Shown here piece by piece: positions 16,459-24,642 of a DNA stretch of 64,000 nt (within the stretch, counting starts at the first letter, position 1; every line of letters starts with the position of its first letter). Location of the stretch: contig NZ_RBZP01000011.1 in the NCBI RefSeq assembly GCF_003628505.1, forward strand, positions 1 to 64,000, read 5' to 3'. The notes beneath the pieces were generated by a model. It worked only from the letters and a program-made list of their open reading frames with translations. It did no database searches and was not told where the DNA came from. The DNA is from Oceanobacillus halophilus. Its GTDB lineage: Bacteria; Bacillota; Bacilli; Bacillales; Amphibacillaceae. Position numbers and translations under genes: made by a program.

Positions 16459-17931
16459 TTAATAAAATTCCCCTATATTAGCTGCCAGTTTTTCGTACGT
16501 ATTAAATATACGTTGATAAACTTCATGATTTTCCATATTCGGTTCTATCACTTTCTCACTAGGTAGACTAGATTTAATATCTTCTAATGAGTTTGCTTTG
16601 CCAATTCCTACTAAAGCTGTCCAAGCCGCTCCCCATGCTGCATTATGATGAGTATCGGATAAATAAATTTCTTTCCCAAAAAGATCTGCCATGATTTGTA
16701 CCCAAAGTAGAGATTTGGTTAATCCACCATTAACACTTATTTTTTCCGGCGCTCCTGCAATCCGTTCTAGGGACTTTCCAATTTGATAAATGTTAAAAGC
16801 AATTCCTTCTAGTACGGCACGTGTTAGATGCTCTTTTTTATGATTGATACTTAACCCAAAGAAATTACCCTTGGCACGTCCATTCCATAAAGGTGCACGT
16901 TCTCCATTTACATATGGTAAAAAGAGAATACCTTCTGAACCTACTTCTACTTTCGCAGCATCAGCAAGAAATTCGTCATGTGTTCCTTTATATTCAATCA
17001 GATCCTTAAACCACTGAAGAGCAACTCCTCCATTATTGGTAGGGCCTCCTATAATCGAAGTATCCTCCGTAAAGGAATAAGTAAAAGTCTCCATCTTTTC
17101 ATTGATTGGCGCACCTTTTACAAACTGACGAATAGCACCACTGGTACCAACAGAAATATTTACTTCACCAGGTTTAATCGCTCCACTACCCAGATTCGCT
17201 AGTTGACCATCCGCAGATCCTATGACAAATGGTATGTTCCCACTAATGCCAATCTCCTCTGCAACACGCTGATCTAGCCCAGTTAGAATTTCTGTTGGAG
17301 AGACAATTTTAGATAGTTGTTCTCTTTGTATCCCAGCAAGTTCTAATGCTTGGTCTTCCCAGTCCAGTTTTTTCACATCAAAAAATCCCGTTGCGGCAGC
17401 CATAGAATAATCAATCACTCGTTGACCAAACCATTTTTGTAATAAATATTCTTTCATAGACATAAAGTAGGCAGCATTATGATATGCTTCATACTGGTTC
17501 TCTTTCATCCAAATTAGCTTTAACAAAGGGGTCATTGGATGAATGGGTGTACCTGTTTTAGCGTAAATGTCGTTAGCACTCGTCTTAATTAGCCTGTCTG
17601 CTATATGGCTGCTACGTTTATCAGACCAGATAAGCATTTGTGATATTGGTTGCATATCCTCGTCGATACAGATAAGGGAGTGCATAGCCGCTGAGATACC
17701 AATCGTTAGTATTTCTTCTGAGGTAACATTAGCATTTTCTACAACATTTTTCATTGCTTCAATAGATGCCTTCTCCACTTCCTCAGGATTCTGTTCAGCC
17801 CAGTCTGCTTTGGGATAATTTGTCTCTACCATTTCTTCCGCTTCTGCCACTAACTTACCCTTTGTATCAAAGACAACCGCTTTCACACTTGTCGTTCCAA
17901 TATCAAGTCCCATTACTAATTCTCTTGGCAT
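16459..17931 (-). CDS. gntK: Gluconokinase, FGGY family
   Basis: This is a 490-aa FGGY carbohydrate kinase with the N-terminal phosphate-binding motif LDIGTTSVKAVVFD, the middle signature GSADGQLANLGSGA, SVGTSGAIR and the C-terminal FGGY-type segment (ISVNGGLTKS). It most resembles Bacillus GntK, which converts D-gluconate to 6-phosphogluconate; xylulokinase is the main alternative. It is the third gene of a minus-strand set after the LarA-like and SDR genes. The gene for 6-phosphogluconate dehydrogenase is in the same region. A clean AGAGG ribosome-binding site precedes the ATG. Confidence 0.82.
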   Translation of the reverse strand: MPRELVMGLDIGTTSVKAVVFDTKGKLVAEAEEMVETNYPKADWAEQNPEEVEKASIEAMKNVVENANVTSEEILTIGISAAMHSLICIDEDMQPISQMLIWSDKRSSHIADRLIKTSANDIYAKTGTPIHPMTPLLKLIWMKENQYEAYHNAAYFMSMKEYLLQKWFGQRVIDYSMAAATGFFDVKKLDWEDQALELAGIQREQLSKIVSPTEILTGLDQRVAEEIGISGNIPFVIGSADGQLANLGSGAIKPGEVNISVGTSGAIRQFVKGAPINEKMETFTYSFTEDTSIIGGPTNNGGVALQWFKDLIEYKGTHDEFLADAAKVEVGSEGILFLPYVNGERAPLWNGRAKGNFFGLSINHKKEHLTRAVLEGIAFNIYQIGKSLERIAGAPEKISVNGGLTKSLLWVQIMADLFGKEIYLSDTHHNAAWGAAWTALVGIGKANSLEDIKSSLPSEKVIEPNMENHEVYQRIFNTYEKLAANIGEFY

Positions 17932-17968
17932 ATTAACCTCTTCCTTCTCAAATAGTATTTCAAATTAG

Positions 17969-18006
17969 ATAAAGGCTTTGAAGGTACTGCCCCTCAAAGC
18001 CTTCAT
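17969..18006 (-). terminator. Hairpin between SDR gene and gntK
   Basis: AAAGGCTTTGAAGG pairs with CTCAAAGCCTT. On the minus strand it ends in TTTATCT. It may attenuate transcription from the LarA/SDR genes into gntK. Confidence 0.6.
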
Positions 18007-18020
18007 CCATTTATCTTACT

Positions 18021-18791
18021 TTATATTGTCATGCTTAGGTATCCACCGTCAACTCGAAGGAACGTTCCTGTTACAAATCCAGAAGCCTTATCTGATGCTA
18101 GGTAGATAGTTGCGCCTTTTAACTCTTCTGGCTCACCAAAGCGTCTCATTGGAGTATGGTTCATGATAGATTCAATTCGCGCATCATCCATGATTTTGCG
18201 ATTTTGCTCTGCAGGGAAAAACCCAGGAATAATAGCATTCACTCGAATGCCATGTGGTGCGAATTCTCTTGCTAAGAATTGCGTTACATTGTTTACACCT
18301 GCTTTAGATGCTGAATAAGTAAATACTTTAGACAATGGAATGTCCGCTGAAGCAGATGAAATATTAATAATACTTCCCTTACGTTCCTGCTCAATCATAC
18401 GTTTGGCAAAGTGCTGAATCGTAAATACTAAACCTCTTAAGTTTACATTCATAATATCATCCCATTCTTCCGGTTCGATTTCAAAGAATGGAGTAGAACT
18501 ATTTTTCCCAGGGGCATTTAGGACGATATCCCAACCACCTGCCCAGTCTTCAATTTCTTTCGCCGCTTTTTTAACTGTTTCTAAATCACTTACATCTGCT
18601 TGGAATGATTTAGCAACTCCACCATTTTCCTCGATTTCTTTTGTTACTACCTCAGCTTTTTCTAAGTTACGTCCAACGATTGCAACTTTCGCACCTTGTT
18701 CTGCAAGGCCTTTTGCCATTGCAGCTCCTAGTGTACTATTTCCTCCAATTGCAACAGCAACTTTTCCAGTTAAGTCAAATAAATTCTCCAT
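18021..18791 (-). CDS. SDR dehydrogenase, probable D-mannonate oxidoreductase (fructuronate reductase)
   Basis: This is a 256-aa short-chain dehydrogenase with the cofactor-binding region near the start (a GGNSTLGAAMA variant of TGxxxGxG), catalytic Ser, and Tyr-x-x-x-Lys in YSASKAG. The motif IPGFFPAEQNR recalls the SDR-type D-mannonate oxidoreductases of Bacillus (YjmF/UxuB), which interconvert fructuronate and mannonate with NAD(P)H. Gluconate 5-dehydrogenase is an alternative. It lies between the LarA-like epimerase and gntK, 28 bases after the former, so it is likely co-transcribed. The exact substrate is inferred from neighbours. Confidence 0.75.
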   Translation of the reverse strand: MENLFDLTGKVAVAIGGNSTLGAAMAKGLAEQGAKVAIVGRNLEKAEVVTKEIEENGGVAKSFQADVSDLETVKKAAKEIEDWAGGWDIVLNAPGKNSSTPFFEIEPEEWDDIMNVNLRGLVFTIQHFAKRMIEQERKGSIINISSASADIPLSKVFTYSASKAGVNNVTQFLAREFAPHGIRVNAIIPGFFPAEQNRKIMDDARIESIMNHTPMRRFGEPEELKGATIYLASDKASGFVTGTFLRVDGGYLSMTI

Positions 18792-18818
18792 GATATTGCT
18801 CCTCTCAGTACTTATTCT

Positions 18819-20081
18819 TTATTTTATATTTCCTTCTTCATCAAATGCAAAGTTATATAAATCAGAACTTTGCTCCATGTTTGGATGATTTTTGACGTAA
18901 TCTAGCAATGGTTCAGATACTTCAATCTCGCTTACATGTAATGTGTTTTTTATACGGACCATTTTCACTTTTGTAAAATCTAATATATTACAAGTTTTTA
19001 TAGCCGCTTGAATAGCAGCTTTTTCATTTGGCATAGCAGTGGATATATGAGTTGGCCCCACAACGGTTGATGTTAGTCCATTGGCATAGGTTGCTTCTCT
19101 ATCCATCTTGTCTACTAGACGCTGGGTAGTGAAATCAGCTGTCCCAACTCCGTTCGCATTACCTTCCGTCTGTGGTGTTAAATCAAGTACAACCATTTTC
19201 GTCACTTCTGGTCCACCATGTGCATATGGAGTTGGGTATCGCCCAGTAATATTCGGATCCATACCGTCTCCACTAATGTTTTTACCAATTTCATCAATCA
19301 CTAACACGTCAATTTGATCCACAAAAATTTTCGGCAAAAGCTTCTTAGCTAGTTCTTGTAAATCTGGTTCTTTCTCTTCTATTTCTTCAGCTGCTAGCAC
19401 TTCGAGTTTAGCTACCTTGTCAAAAGCATTTTCAACTGTTGCAACTCCAAATAAAATTGGCATTTTTTCAATCGTCATCTTCGCCATAGCAGGAACATGT
19501 TCAGCCATATGTTTAAACCCTAATTGATGACAGGCTTCCGCACCTTTTTGCTTCCCTAAACCTATGCTGATCATCTTCATAATTCCGCTTTCTACTTTAC
19601 CTCGGAAAGCTGTATGAGGTTTTACTCGGTTAATTACTACAATGCCATCTGCTTCTGACGCATACTTGTCAATATAAACTGGTAAACCATTTGGTAGTTC
19701 ACCAATCTTAACAACTTCCATAGATGAGCGTATTTCTGCACCAACGCTTTCTTCTGTGACACCTAAATGCTCTAATACCGCTTTCTGACCTGGTCCAGTT
19801 GCTCCACCATGACTTCCCATACTCGGAACAATAAATGGCTTAGCTCCTAATTCTTTTAAGAATGAAACAGTGGTCGCCGTGATTTCAACCAAAGCATCTG
19901 TTCCTCTACTCCCTACAGCTACTGCTATTTCAGCATTAGGCTTAACTTTTCCTTTTACCTTTTCCAGTTCCTGTTTCAAAGTACCCACAACATCTTCTAG
20001 TTGTGAATTGTCAAAGGTTTGCTTTACCTTTGCCATCTTAGGAATTGGAATATCTTGAACTAGTTCCTGAAGAATACCCAT
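18819..20081 (-). CDS. LarA-family nickel-pincer hydroxyacid racemase/epimerase, possible D-gluconate 2-epimerase
   Basis: This is a 420-aa protein of the DUF2088/LarA family, whose founder is lactate racemase with a covalent nickel-pincer cofactor. Visible motifs are PSMGSHGGATGPGQ with His91, NRVKPHTAF with His156, and nearby Lys162 and Lys169; the family uses two His and a Lys around the cofactor. Some LarA homologues are reported to act on sugar acids such as D-gluconate/D-mannonate. Here it is first in a set with an SDR and gluconokinase, behind a SigA promoter with a ROK-type operator. I infer epimerization of D-mannonate to D-gluconate. The larB/C/E cofactor genes are not in the window. 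Confidence 0.8.
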   Translation of the reverse strand: MGILQELVQDIPIPKMAKVKQTFDNSQLEDVVGTLKQELEKVKGKVKPNAEIAVAVGSRGTDALVEITATTVSFLKELGAKPFIVPSMGSHGGATGPGQKAVLEHLGVTEESVGAEIRSSMEVVKIGELPNGLPVYIDKYASEADGIVVINRVKPHTAFRGKVESGIMKMISIGLGKQKGAEACHQLGFKHMAEHVPAMAKMTIEKMPILFGVATVENAFDKVAKLEVLAAEEIEEKEPDLQELAKKLLPKIFVDQIDVLVIDEIGKNISGDGMDPNITGRYPTPYAHGGPEVTKMVVLDLTPQTEGNANGVGTADFTTQRLVDKMDREATYANGLTSTVVGPTHISTAMPNEKAAIQAAIKTCNILDFTKVKMVRIKNTLHVSEIEVSEPLLDYVKNHPNMEQSSDLYNFAFDEEGNIK

Positions 20082-20205
20082 GAATTGCCACTCTCCAATT
20101 CGATACGTTTTTATATAAACTAATATTCCCTAATAATTGCTAATAAGACATGATTCCTGTAAAAAAATGGCTTACTTACTGTAAAATATCTTTGTGATTT
20201 ATATT

Positions 20206-20228
20206 TAATTTGTTTATTAAACAAATTA
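20206..20228. promoter_or_regulatory. Perfect palindromic operator of the larA-like operon
   Basis: TAATTTGTTTA-T-TAAACAAATTA, a perfect 23-bp palindrome. Its core is TTTGTT-N5-AACAAA (20209-20225), as at 31915-31931. It lies directly downstream of the promoter -10, where a repressor would block transcription. Confidence 0.75.
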
Positions 20229-20236
20229 TTAATTTA

Positions 20237-20265
20237 AGAATACCATTAGGTTACATCTACGTCAA
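20237..20265 (-). promoter_or_regulatory. SigA promoter of the larA-like operon
   Basis: The minus strand has TTGACG, 17 bases, TATTCT. The transcription start would fall within the adjacent palindrome (20206-20228). Confidence 0.65.
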
Positions 20266-20327
20266 GAGGAAGCGTTGTCACACCTAGCAACATTTCGTAC
20301 TGTTAGCACCTCAACTTACTATTTCTA

Positions 20328-21251
20328 CTAAAAAATAACCCTAGACAAAAAGATAACGATAGTAACCGTTAAGGCACTAAATATTGTTGAGAATAAAACT
20401 GTCTGTGCAGCAAATTCAGGATGGTTATTATATTCTTGCGCGATAACAGCACTATTTATAGATGTTGGCATGGCTGATGCAATAAATAATGCTTGAGCAA
20501 AGATACCGTCAATCCGGAAGATCCAGATAATGAGCAGTGCAATAATTGGTGCAATAATCAGTCTAACAGCTATACTGGAATAGACCGAAGATAATCCTGC
20601 TTTAAATTGAATTCGCGCAACTTGTGCTCCTAATGTAAGCAATGCAAGTGCAATCATTGCATCAGCAATATAATTGGCTGGTACCCAGATGAAGGATGGT
20701 ATAGGTACATTAAAACCATTTAAGGTAATACCTGCTAGCATCGCATATAATACAGGCATTTTAAAATAACCAAGCACGGCCTTCCATTTACCACCATCTA
20801 AAGATTTCAATGCAAAGATTCCATATGAAAAGGTAAATATATTCTGCAATGTTAATACAATGACTTGAATCGACATTGCAAATGGATCACTTTTAAACAC
20901 CAAATCATTCACAGGGACCCCATAGTTACCAGAATTGAAGAAGATAATGCTATTGGAAAAGGTGGTCTCTTTCCCTTTATCCAAGCCTAATATTTTCGCT
21001 GCTATGATGGCAATGATATATAAAATAACGATTAATAATACAAAAAATAGCAGTACATATACGAATAACCCTACTGAAAATTCCGTGCTGTACAACTTAA
21101 CAAAAATAAAGCCTGGTACCACAAAATAAATATTCAATTTCGATAAGGTTCCTATATCCATGTTGAATTTCTTCTGTAGAATAAAACCGACTGCCATTAC
21201 GATAAAGATTGGGAATATAATATCTTTGAGAATAGTTATAAATTCAATCAA
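20328..21251 (-). CDS. AEC-family membrane transporter
   Basis: This 307-aa protein has about ten hydrophobic segments in the inverted-repeat arrangement of the auxin-efflux-carrier/malonate transporter family. It includes the ASAMPTSINSAVIAQEY block and the GNYGVPVND motif. AEC members carry organic acids. It might move a uronate-derived acid here, but no partner is obvious. The start is a TTG at 21251 with an upstream GGAGGG, about 11 bases away. Its promoter region is partly made of the 21-bp tandem repeats. Confidence 0.72.
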   Translation of the reverse strand: MIEFITILKDIIFPIFIVMAVGFILQKKFNMDIGTLSKLNIYFVVPGFIFVKLYSTEFSVGLFVYVLLFFVLLIVILYIIAIIAAKILGLDKGKETTFSNSIIFFNSGNYGVPVNDLVFKSDPFAMSIQVIVLTLQNIFTFSYGIFALKSLDGGKWKAVLGYFKMPVLYAMLAGITLNGFNVPIPSFIWVPANYIADAMIALALLTLGAQVARIQFKAGLSSVYSSIAVRLIIAPIIALLIIWIFRIDGIFAQALFIASAMPTSINSAVIAQEYNNHPEFAAQTVLFSTIFSALTVTIVIFLSRVIF

Positions 21252-21310
21252 ACTTGATCTCGCCCTCCTTTTTTGCTAGACATATTGGGTATCTATCGTA
21301 CGATTGCCCG

Positions 21311-21473
21311 CTTCTATCAACCGCTAACTCGCTCCTATCAACCGCCTTCTCCCTTCTATCAACCGTCATCTCCCTTCTATCAACCGCCTTCTCTCTTCTA
21401 TCAACCGCCTTCTCTCTTCTATCAACCGCCTTCTCTCTTCTATCAACCGCCTTCTCCCTTCTATCAACCGCGG
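21311..21473. repeat. Tandem array of 21-bp repeats, eight units
   Basis: Eight head-to-tail units of CTTCTATCAACCGCCTTCTC plus one base start at 21311, 21332, 21353, 21374, 21395, 21416, 21437 and 21458; the last is partial. The central units are almost identical, and the first and third vary. A degenerate ninth unit may precede them. The period is two helical turns. The array lies between the AEC gene start and the terminator of the next operon. Confidence 0.9.
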
Positions 21474-21497
21474 TATATTAAAAACAACAGGAAAAAA

Positions 21498-21517
21498 CTG
21501 CCCCAATTCTGGGACAG
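21498..21517 (-). terminator. Terminator of the Gfo/Idh/MocA operon
   Basis: On the minus strand, CTGTCCC-AGAATT-GGGGCAG is followed by TTTTTT. The hairpin lies directly after the last gene of the operon (stop at 21529). Confidence 0.85.
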
Positions 21518-21528
21518 CTTCTAAATTA

Positions 21529-22605
21529 TTATTTTGTTACAACAATCGCTTCTTCCTGTGCTTTCAGGCATAATTCTGCTGCTTTGAATGCATGTTCTTG
21601 GGTCATAGCATTTTCCGTGCGATGGATGCAATCTTTTATTAGTTCTCCAAAGAATGGGAATCCTACTTCACCAGAAAGAGAATAATGCTTCTCGCCGTCT
21701 TTATTTACCAGATATAGATGATCTCCTGATTCTTCACGAGCTACATCTACATATTTACGGATTTCAATCGTGCCTTCCGTTCCAGTAATAAAGGTACGAC
21801 CGTCTCCCCATGTACTAAGCCCATCTGGCGTAAACCAGTCTACTTTGAAGTAGAATGTTGCTCCATTATCTCCCACTAATGTAGCATCACCGTAATCTTC
21901 TAACTCTGGATATTCTGGGTTATTATAGTTACCTACTTTACTGTGTAATACTTTTGCATCTTTATTTCCTGTATAATATAAGAACTGTTCAATTTGATGG
22001 CTTCCAATATCACATAAAATACCACCATATTGTTCTTTGTTGAAGAACCACTCTGGACGACTTGGTGCATTCAATCGATGCGGTCCAAATCCTGTTACTT
22101 GGATTACTTCACCGATAGCACCATCTTTTATTAATTGGCCGGCAAAAACTGCTCCCTCAACATGCAGACGTTCACTGAAGTAAACCATGTATTTTTGCCC
22201 TGTTCTCTCTACTACTTGTTTTGTCTCTTCTAATTGTTCTTTTGTAGTAAAAGGTGTTTTATCTGTGAAGTAGTCCTTACCAGCTTCCATTACTTTATTT
22301 CCTAGAGTACTACGCTCGGAAGGAATAGCAGCTGCTGCAACTAATTTAATAGCTTCATCCGTTAAAATCTGCTCTAAAGACTCCGCAACTTTTACCTCTG
22401 GGAATTTCTCTACAAATTCATCCACTTTCTTAGAATCTGGATCATAAACCCATTTTAATGTTGCGCCAGATTCCACTAAGCCATTAATCATACCGTAAAT
22501 ATGTCCATGGTCAAGTGCTGCAGCAGCTATTTGAAATTCCCCCTCTTTTACAACCGGATTCGGTTTTCCTTTTGGTGCATAATTCATTCCATCTTTACTA
22601 CCCAC
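21529..22605 (-). CDS. Gfo/Idh/MocA-family oxidoreductase
   Basis: This 358-aa protein has an N-terminal Rossmann domain and a C-terminal Gfo/Idh/MocA alpha/beta domain. Residues such as the DYFTDKTPF segment (EKP-like position) and CDIGSHQIEQFLYY are typical. It would oxidize or reduce a sugar or polyol with NAD(P). It is the last gene of an operon that also carries two further homologues and a TIM-barrel epimerase. It is the most divergent of the three and lacks the canonical EKP. The substrate is unknown. Confidence 0.8.
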   Translation of the reverse strand: MGSKDGMNYAPKGKPNPVVKEGEFQIAAAALDHGHIYGMINGLVESGATLKWVYDPDSKKVDEFVEKFPEVKVAESLEQILTDEAIKLVAAAAIPSERSTLGNKVMEAGKDYFTDKTPFTTKEQLEETKQVVERTGQKYMVYFSERLHVEGAVFAGQLIKDGAIGEVIQVTGFGPHRLNAPSRPEWFFNKEQYGGILCDIGSHQIEQFLYYTGNKDAKVLHSKVGNYNNPEYPELEDYGDATLVGDNGATFYFKVDWFTPDGLSTWGDGRTFITGTEGTIEIRKYVDVAREESGDHLYLVNKDGEKHYSLSGEVGFPFFGELIKDCIHRTENAMTQEHAFKAAELCLKAQEEAIVVTK

Positions 22606-22646
22606 GTTCCAATCGCTCCTTTTTAATCCTACCTATTTTCATAAAA

Positions 22647-22680
22647 GGAAATAGAAACCAGTGTCTCTACCGGTTTCTAC
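22647..22680 (-). terminator. Hairpin between epimerase and last Gfo/Idh gene
   Basis: AGAAACCGG / CCAGTGTC-type arms (GAAACC with GGTTTC) pair, and the minus strand continues ATTTCCTTTT. It is a possible attenuator inside the operon. Confidence 0.5.
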
Positions 22681-22703
22681 CCATAAGATATTAAATTATT
22701 TTA

Positions 22704-23564
22704 TTAAAACCAGTCAGAGTAACCTAACTTTCTAAGATTATTAGCTGATGTTTCTAAGCAAACAAATGGATCCACACCATATGTGTCATCTTGTTCGATT
22801 AGGAAATATTTCGCTCCACTTTCAAGGCCCGCTTCCATAATTGCAGGGATATCCAAGTTTCCTTCGCCAACCTCAGCAAACTCGATAAGATTCGTAAATT
22901 TATTAAAGAATTTACCCATATCTTTTAAATCATCTTCTTGGACATCAAGTTGGCCAATACGATAATCCTTCAGATGAAGTAATGCGATACGGTTTTTATA
23001 TTCTTTTACAAACTCAACCGGATTTACCCCAGCTCTTTGAATCCAGTGTACATCTAATTCGAAACCAAGTTTAGATGTATTATTCTTAATAATATCTAGT
23101 AGGTATTCGCCATCATATTTTTGGAATTCAATATGGTGTGTATGGTAATAAAGTTCAATTCCATGTTCAGCTAAACGTTCTGCCATTGCTTCTGCTCTAT
23201 CGATAAATGCTAGGATTTTATCTTTATCACCCATAACAGTTAATGGCAGCATTCCGATACGGATAAAGTTACAATTTAATGTTTTACAATCATTAACAAT
23301 TTTATCAAAGTCATCCGTGAGAGTTTCCCCGGGTGTACCTGGAAGCATTGGCTCTAAAGGAGCTGACATTGCAGAAATCTCAATACCAAATTCTTCACTA
23401 GCACGTTTTAATGCAGCAACATTTTCCTCTGTCATAGGGATTTGTGAAACCTCTACAGAGCTAAAACCAAGCTCATGTAATTTTTTCATTGTTTCATATG
23501 CACCAAGCTCTTCTACTTTATCCTTTAACATCATCATTTGAACGCCGATTTTGCCTTTTGTCAT
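22704..23564 (-). CDS. Sugar phosphate isomerase/epimerase (AP_endonuc_2 TIM barrel)
   Basis: This is a 286-aa xylose-isomerase-like TIM barrel. Likely metal ligands are Glu and His residues in the ELYYHTHHIEF, ELDVHWIQRAG and LLHLKDY blocks, with the final Glu in LIEQDD. Relatives include IolE/IolI-type inosose enzymes and 3-keto-glycoside epimerases or hydrolases. Its start overlaps the end of the upstream Gfo/Idh gene by four bases (ATGA), so the two are translationally coupled. This links it to 3-keto-sugar intermediates, as an inference. Confidence 0.8.
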   Translation of the reverse strand: MTKGKIGVQMMMLKDKVEELGAYETMKKLHELGFSSVEVSQIPMTEENVAALKRASEEFGIEISAMSAPLEPMLPGTPGETLTDDFDKIVNDCKTLNCNFIRIGMLPLTVMGDKDKILAFIDRAEAMAERLAEHGIELYYHTHHIEFQKYDGEYLLDIIKNNTSKLGFELDVHWIQRAGVNPVEFVKEYKNRIALLHLKDYRIGQLDVQEDDLKDMGKFFNKFTNLIEFAEVGEGNLDIPAIMEAGLESGAKYFLIEQDDTYGVDPFVCLETSANNLRKLGYSDWF

Positions 23565-24571
23565 TTGTATACCTCCATCGGAATTGTTTGTTTTATTTCA
23601 GACGACCTGCGAATAGCACTAATCATCTCCATGGAAACTTGCGCATCTTTCACATGGATATAGTCCTGTGAGTCGTTTTCAATACAGGAATAAAAATGTT
23701 TGATTAGCTTCGAATGACTGGCACCATAATAAAACTTGCTGCCAGGAAGCTTTTCATCTTCTATCACTCGTTCTTTTTTACCTTCTTCATTCGTTTTGGT
23801 TAGAATACTATCTTTAATCGTCAATTTTCCTTTTTCTAAAATAACTTGAAACTCTACAGAAGAGTTTGTTGCATTTGTTACAGTGGCAAAGAATAATCCT
23901 GTTGCTCCATTTTCAAATTGAATATTCGCTGTTGCGGTATCTTCCACTTCATACCCATAGTCAAACAAATTATCGACAGATCCACGTATCGTATCAATTT
24001 TTCCACCAATGATTTGCATTAGATCTAATGTGTGAATCGCCTGGTTGATCATAACTCCACCACCAGACTGCCTCATTGTCCCTCTCCAAGGTTTCACATC
24101 ATAATAAGACTTTGGTCTAAACCAAGTTACTAATCCTTTAATACCGATTACTTTTCCATAATCTCCACTTTCGACCAGTTCCTTAAGTCTTACGAAAGTC
24201 TCATTCAGGCGGTTTTGAAAACTAACACAAATCTTTACATCTTTGTATTGTTCTTCTAAATCTACTAAAGACATGCCCTCTTCTGCATTTCTTGCTAAGG
24301 GTTTTTCCTGAAATACATGAACACCTTTTTCAACACAAGCTTTTGTAGCAGGATAATGAAGGTGGTGTGGTAAGCATACATGAACACAATCCAGGTCTTC
24401 TTTTTGAAGCATTTCTTCATAATCCGTATAAAATTCTGGTCCCGGAACAGCACTTTCCAGTGTTTTATCAATATCACAGACTGCAACTAACTTTGCATGT
24501 GGACTCTCCTGAATGACCGGTATATGAATTTTTGAAATATCTCCAAGTCCTATAACTGCTACTCTAAGCAT
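23561..24571 (-). CDS. Gfo/Idh/MocA-family oxidoreductase
   Basis: This 336-aa NAD(P)-dependent dehydrogenase starts with the Rossmann motif VIGLGDISKIH. It has FQEKPLARN (the EKP motif with catalytic Lys) and GGGVMINQAIHTLDLMQ, which carries the Asp/His region of the active site. It is related to the neighbour at 24643-25794. It is translationally coupled to the epimerase downstream. It is likely to oxidize a sugar hydroxyl, for example at C3. The substrate is unknown. Confidence 0.82.
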   Translation of the reverse strand: MLRVAVIGLGDISKIHIPVIQESPHAKLVAVCDIDKTLESAVPGPEFYTDYEEMLQKEDLDCVHVCLPHHLHYPATKACVEKGVHVFQEKPLARNAEEGMSLVDLEEQYKDVKICVSFQNRLNETFVRLKELVESGDYGKVIGIKGLVTWFRPKSYYDVKPWRGTMRQSGGGVMINQAIHTLDLMQIIGGKIDTIRGSVDNLFDYGYEVEDTATANIQFENGATGLFFATVTNATNSSVEFQVILEKGKLTIKDSILTKTNEEGKKERVIEDEKLPGSKFYYGASHSKLIKHFYSCIENDSQDYIHVKDAQVSMEMISAIRRSSEIKQTIPMEVYK

Positions 24572-24597
24572 AAGCCTTGACCCCTTCTTTAGGAAAT

Positions 24598-24632
24598 GTA
24601 TTCGAAAAATGAACGGATCATTTTTCGAATAC
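24598..24632 (-). other. Perfect 15-bp stem-loop inside the dehydrogenase operon
   Basis: GTATTCGAAAAATGA and TCATTTTTCGAATAC flank ACGGA. The stem is perfect but AT-rich and has no trailing T run, so it is not a clear terminator. It lies in the 71-base gap between two operon genes and may be an mRNA processing or stability element, or a protein-binding palindrome. Confidence 0.6.
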
Positions 24633-24642
24633 GTAAATCACC

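Noticed and set aside
18021-18791. Gluconate 5-dehydrogenase as the firm call for the SDR
   Set aside because: It is possible, but the IPGFFPAEQNR block and the neighbouring uxaC/LarA-like genes fit mannonate oxidoreductase better; kept as an alternative only.
21311-21473. CRISPR array
   Set aside because: The 21-bp units are directly adjacent with no spacers, and there are no cas genes.
21254-21524. Two plus-strand frames encoding Leu/Ser-rich or Tyr/Gln/Pro repeats
   Set aside because: They are translations of the 21-bp tandem array (a multiple of three), with no ribosome-binding site and no sense outside the array.
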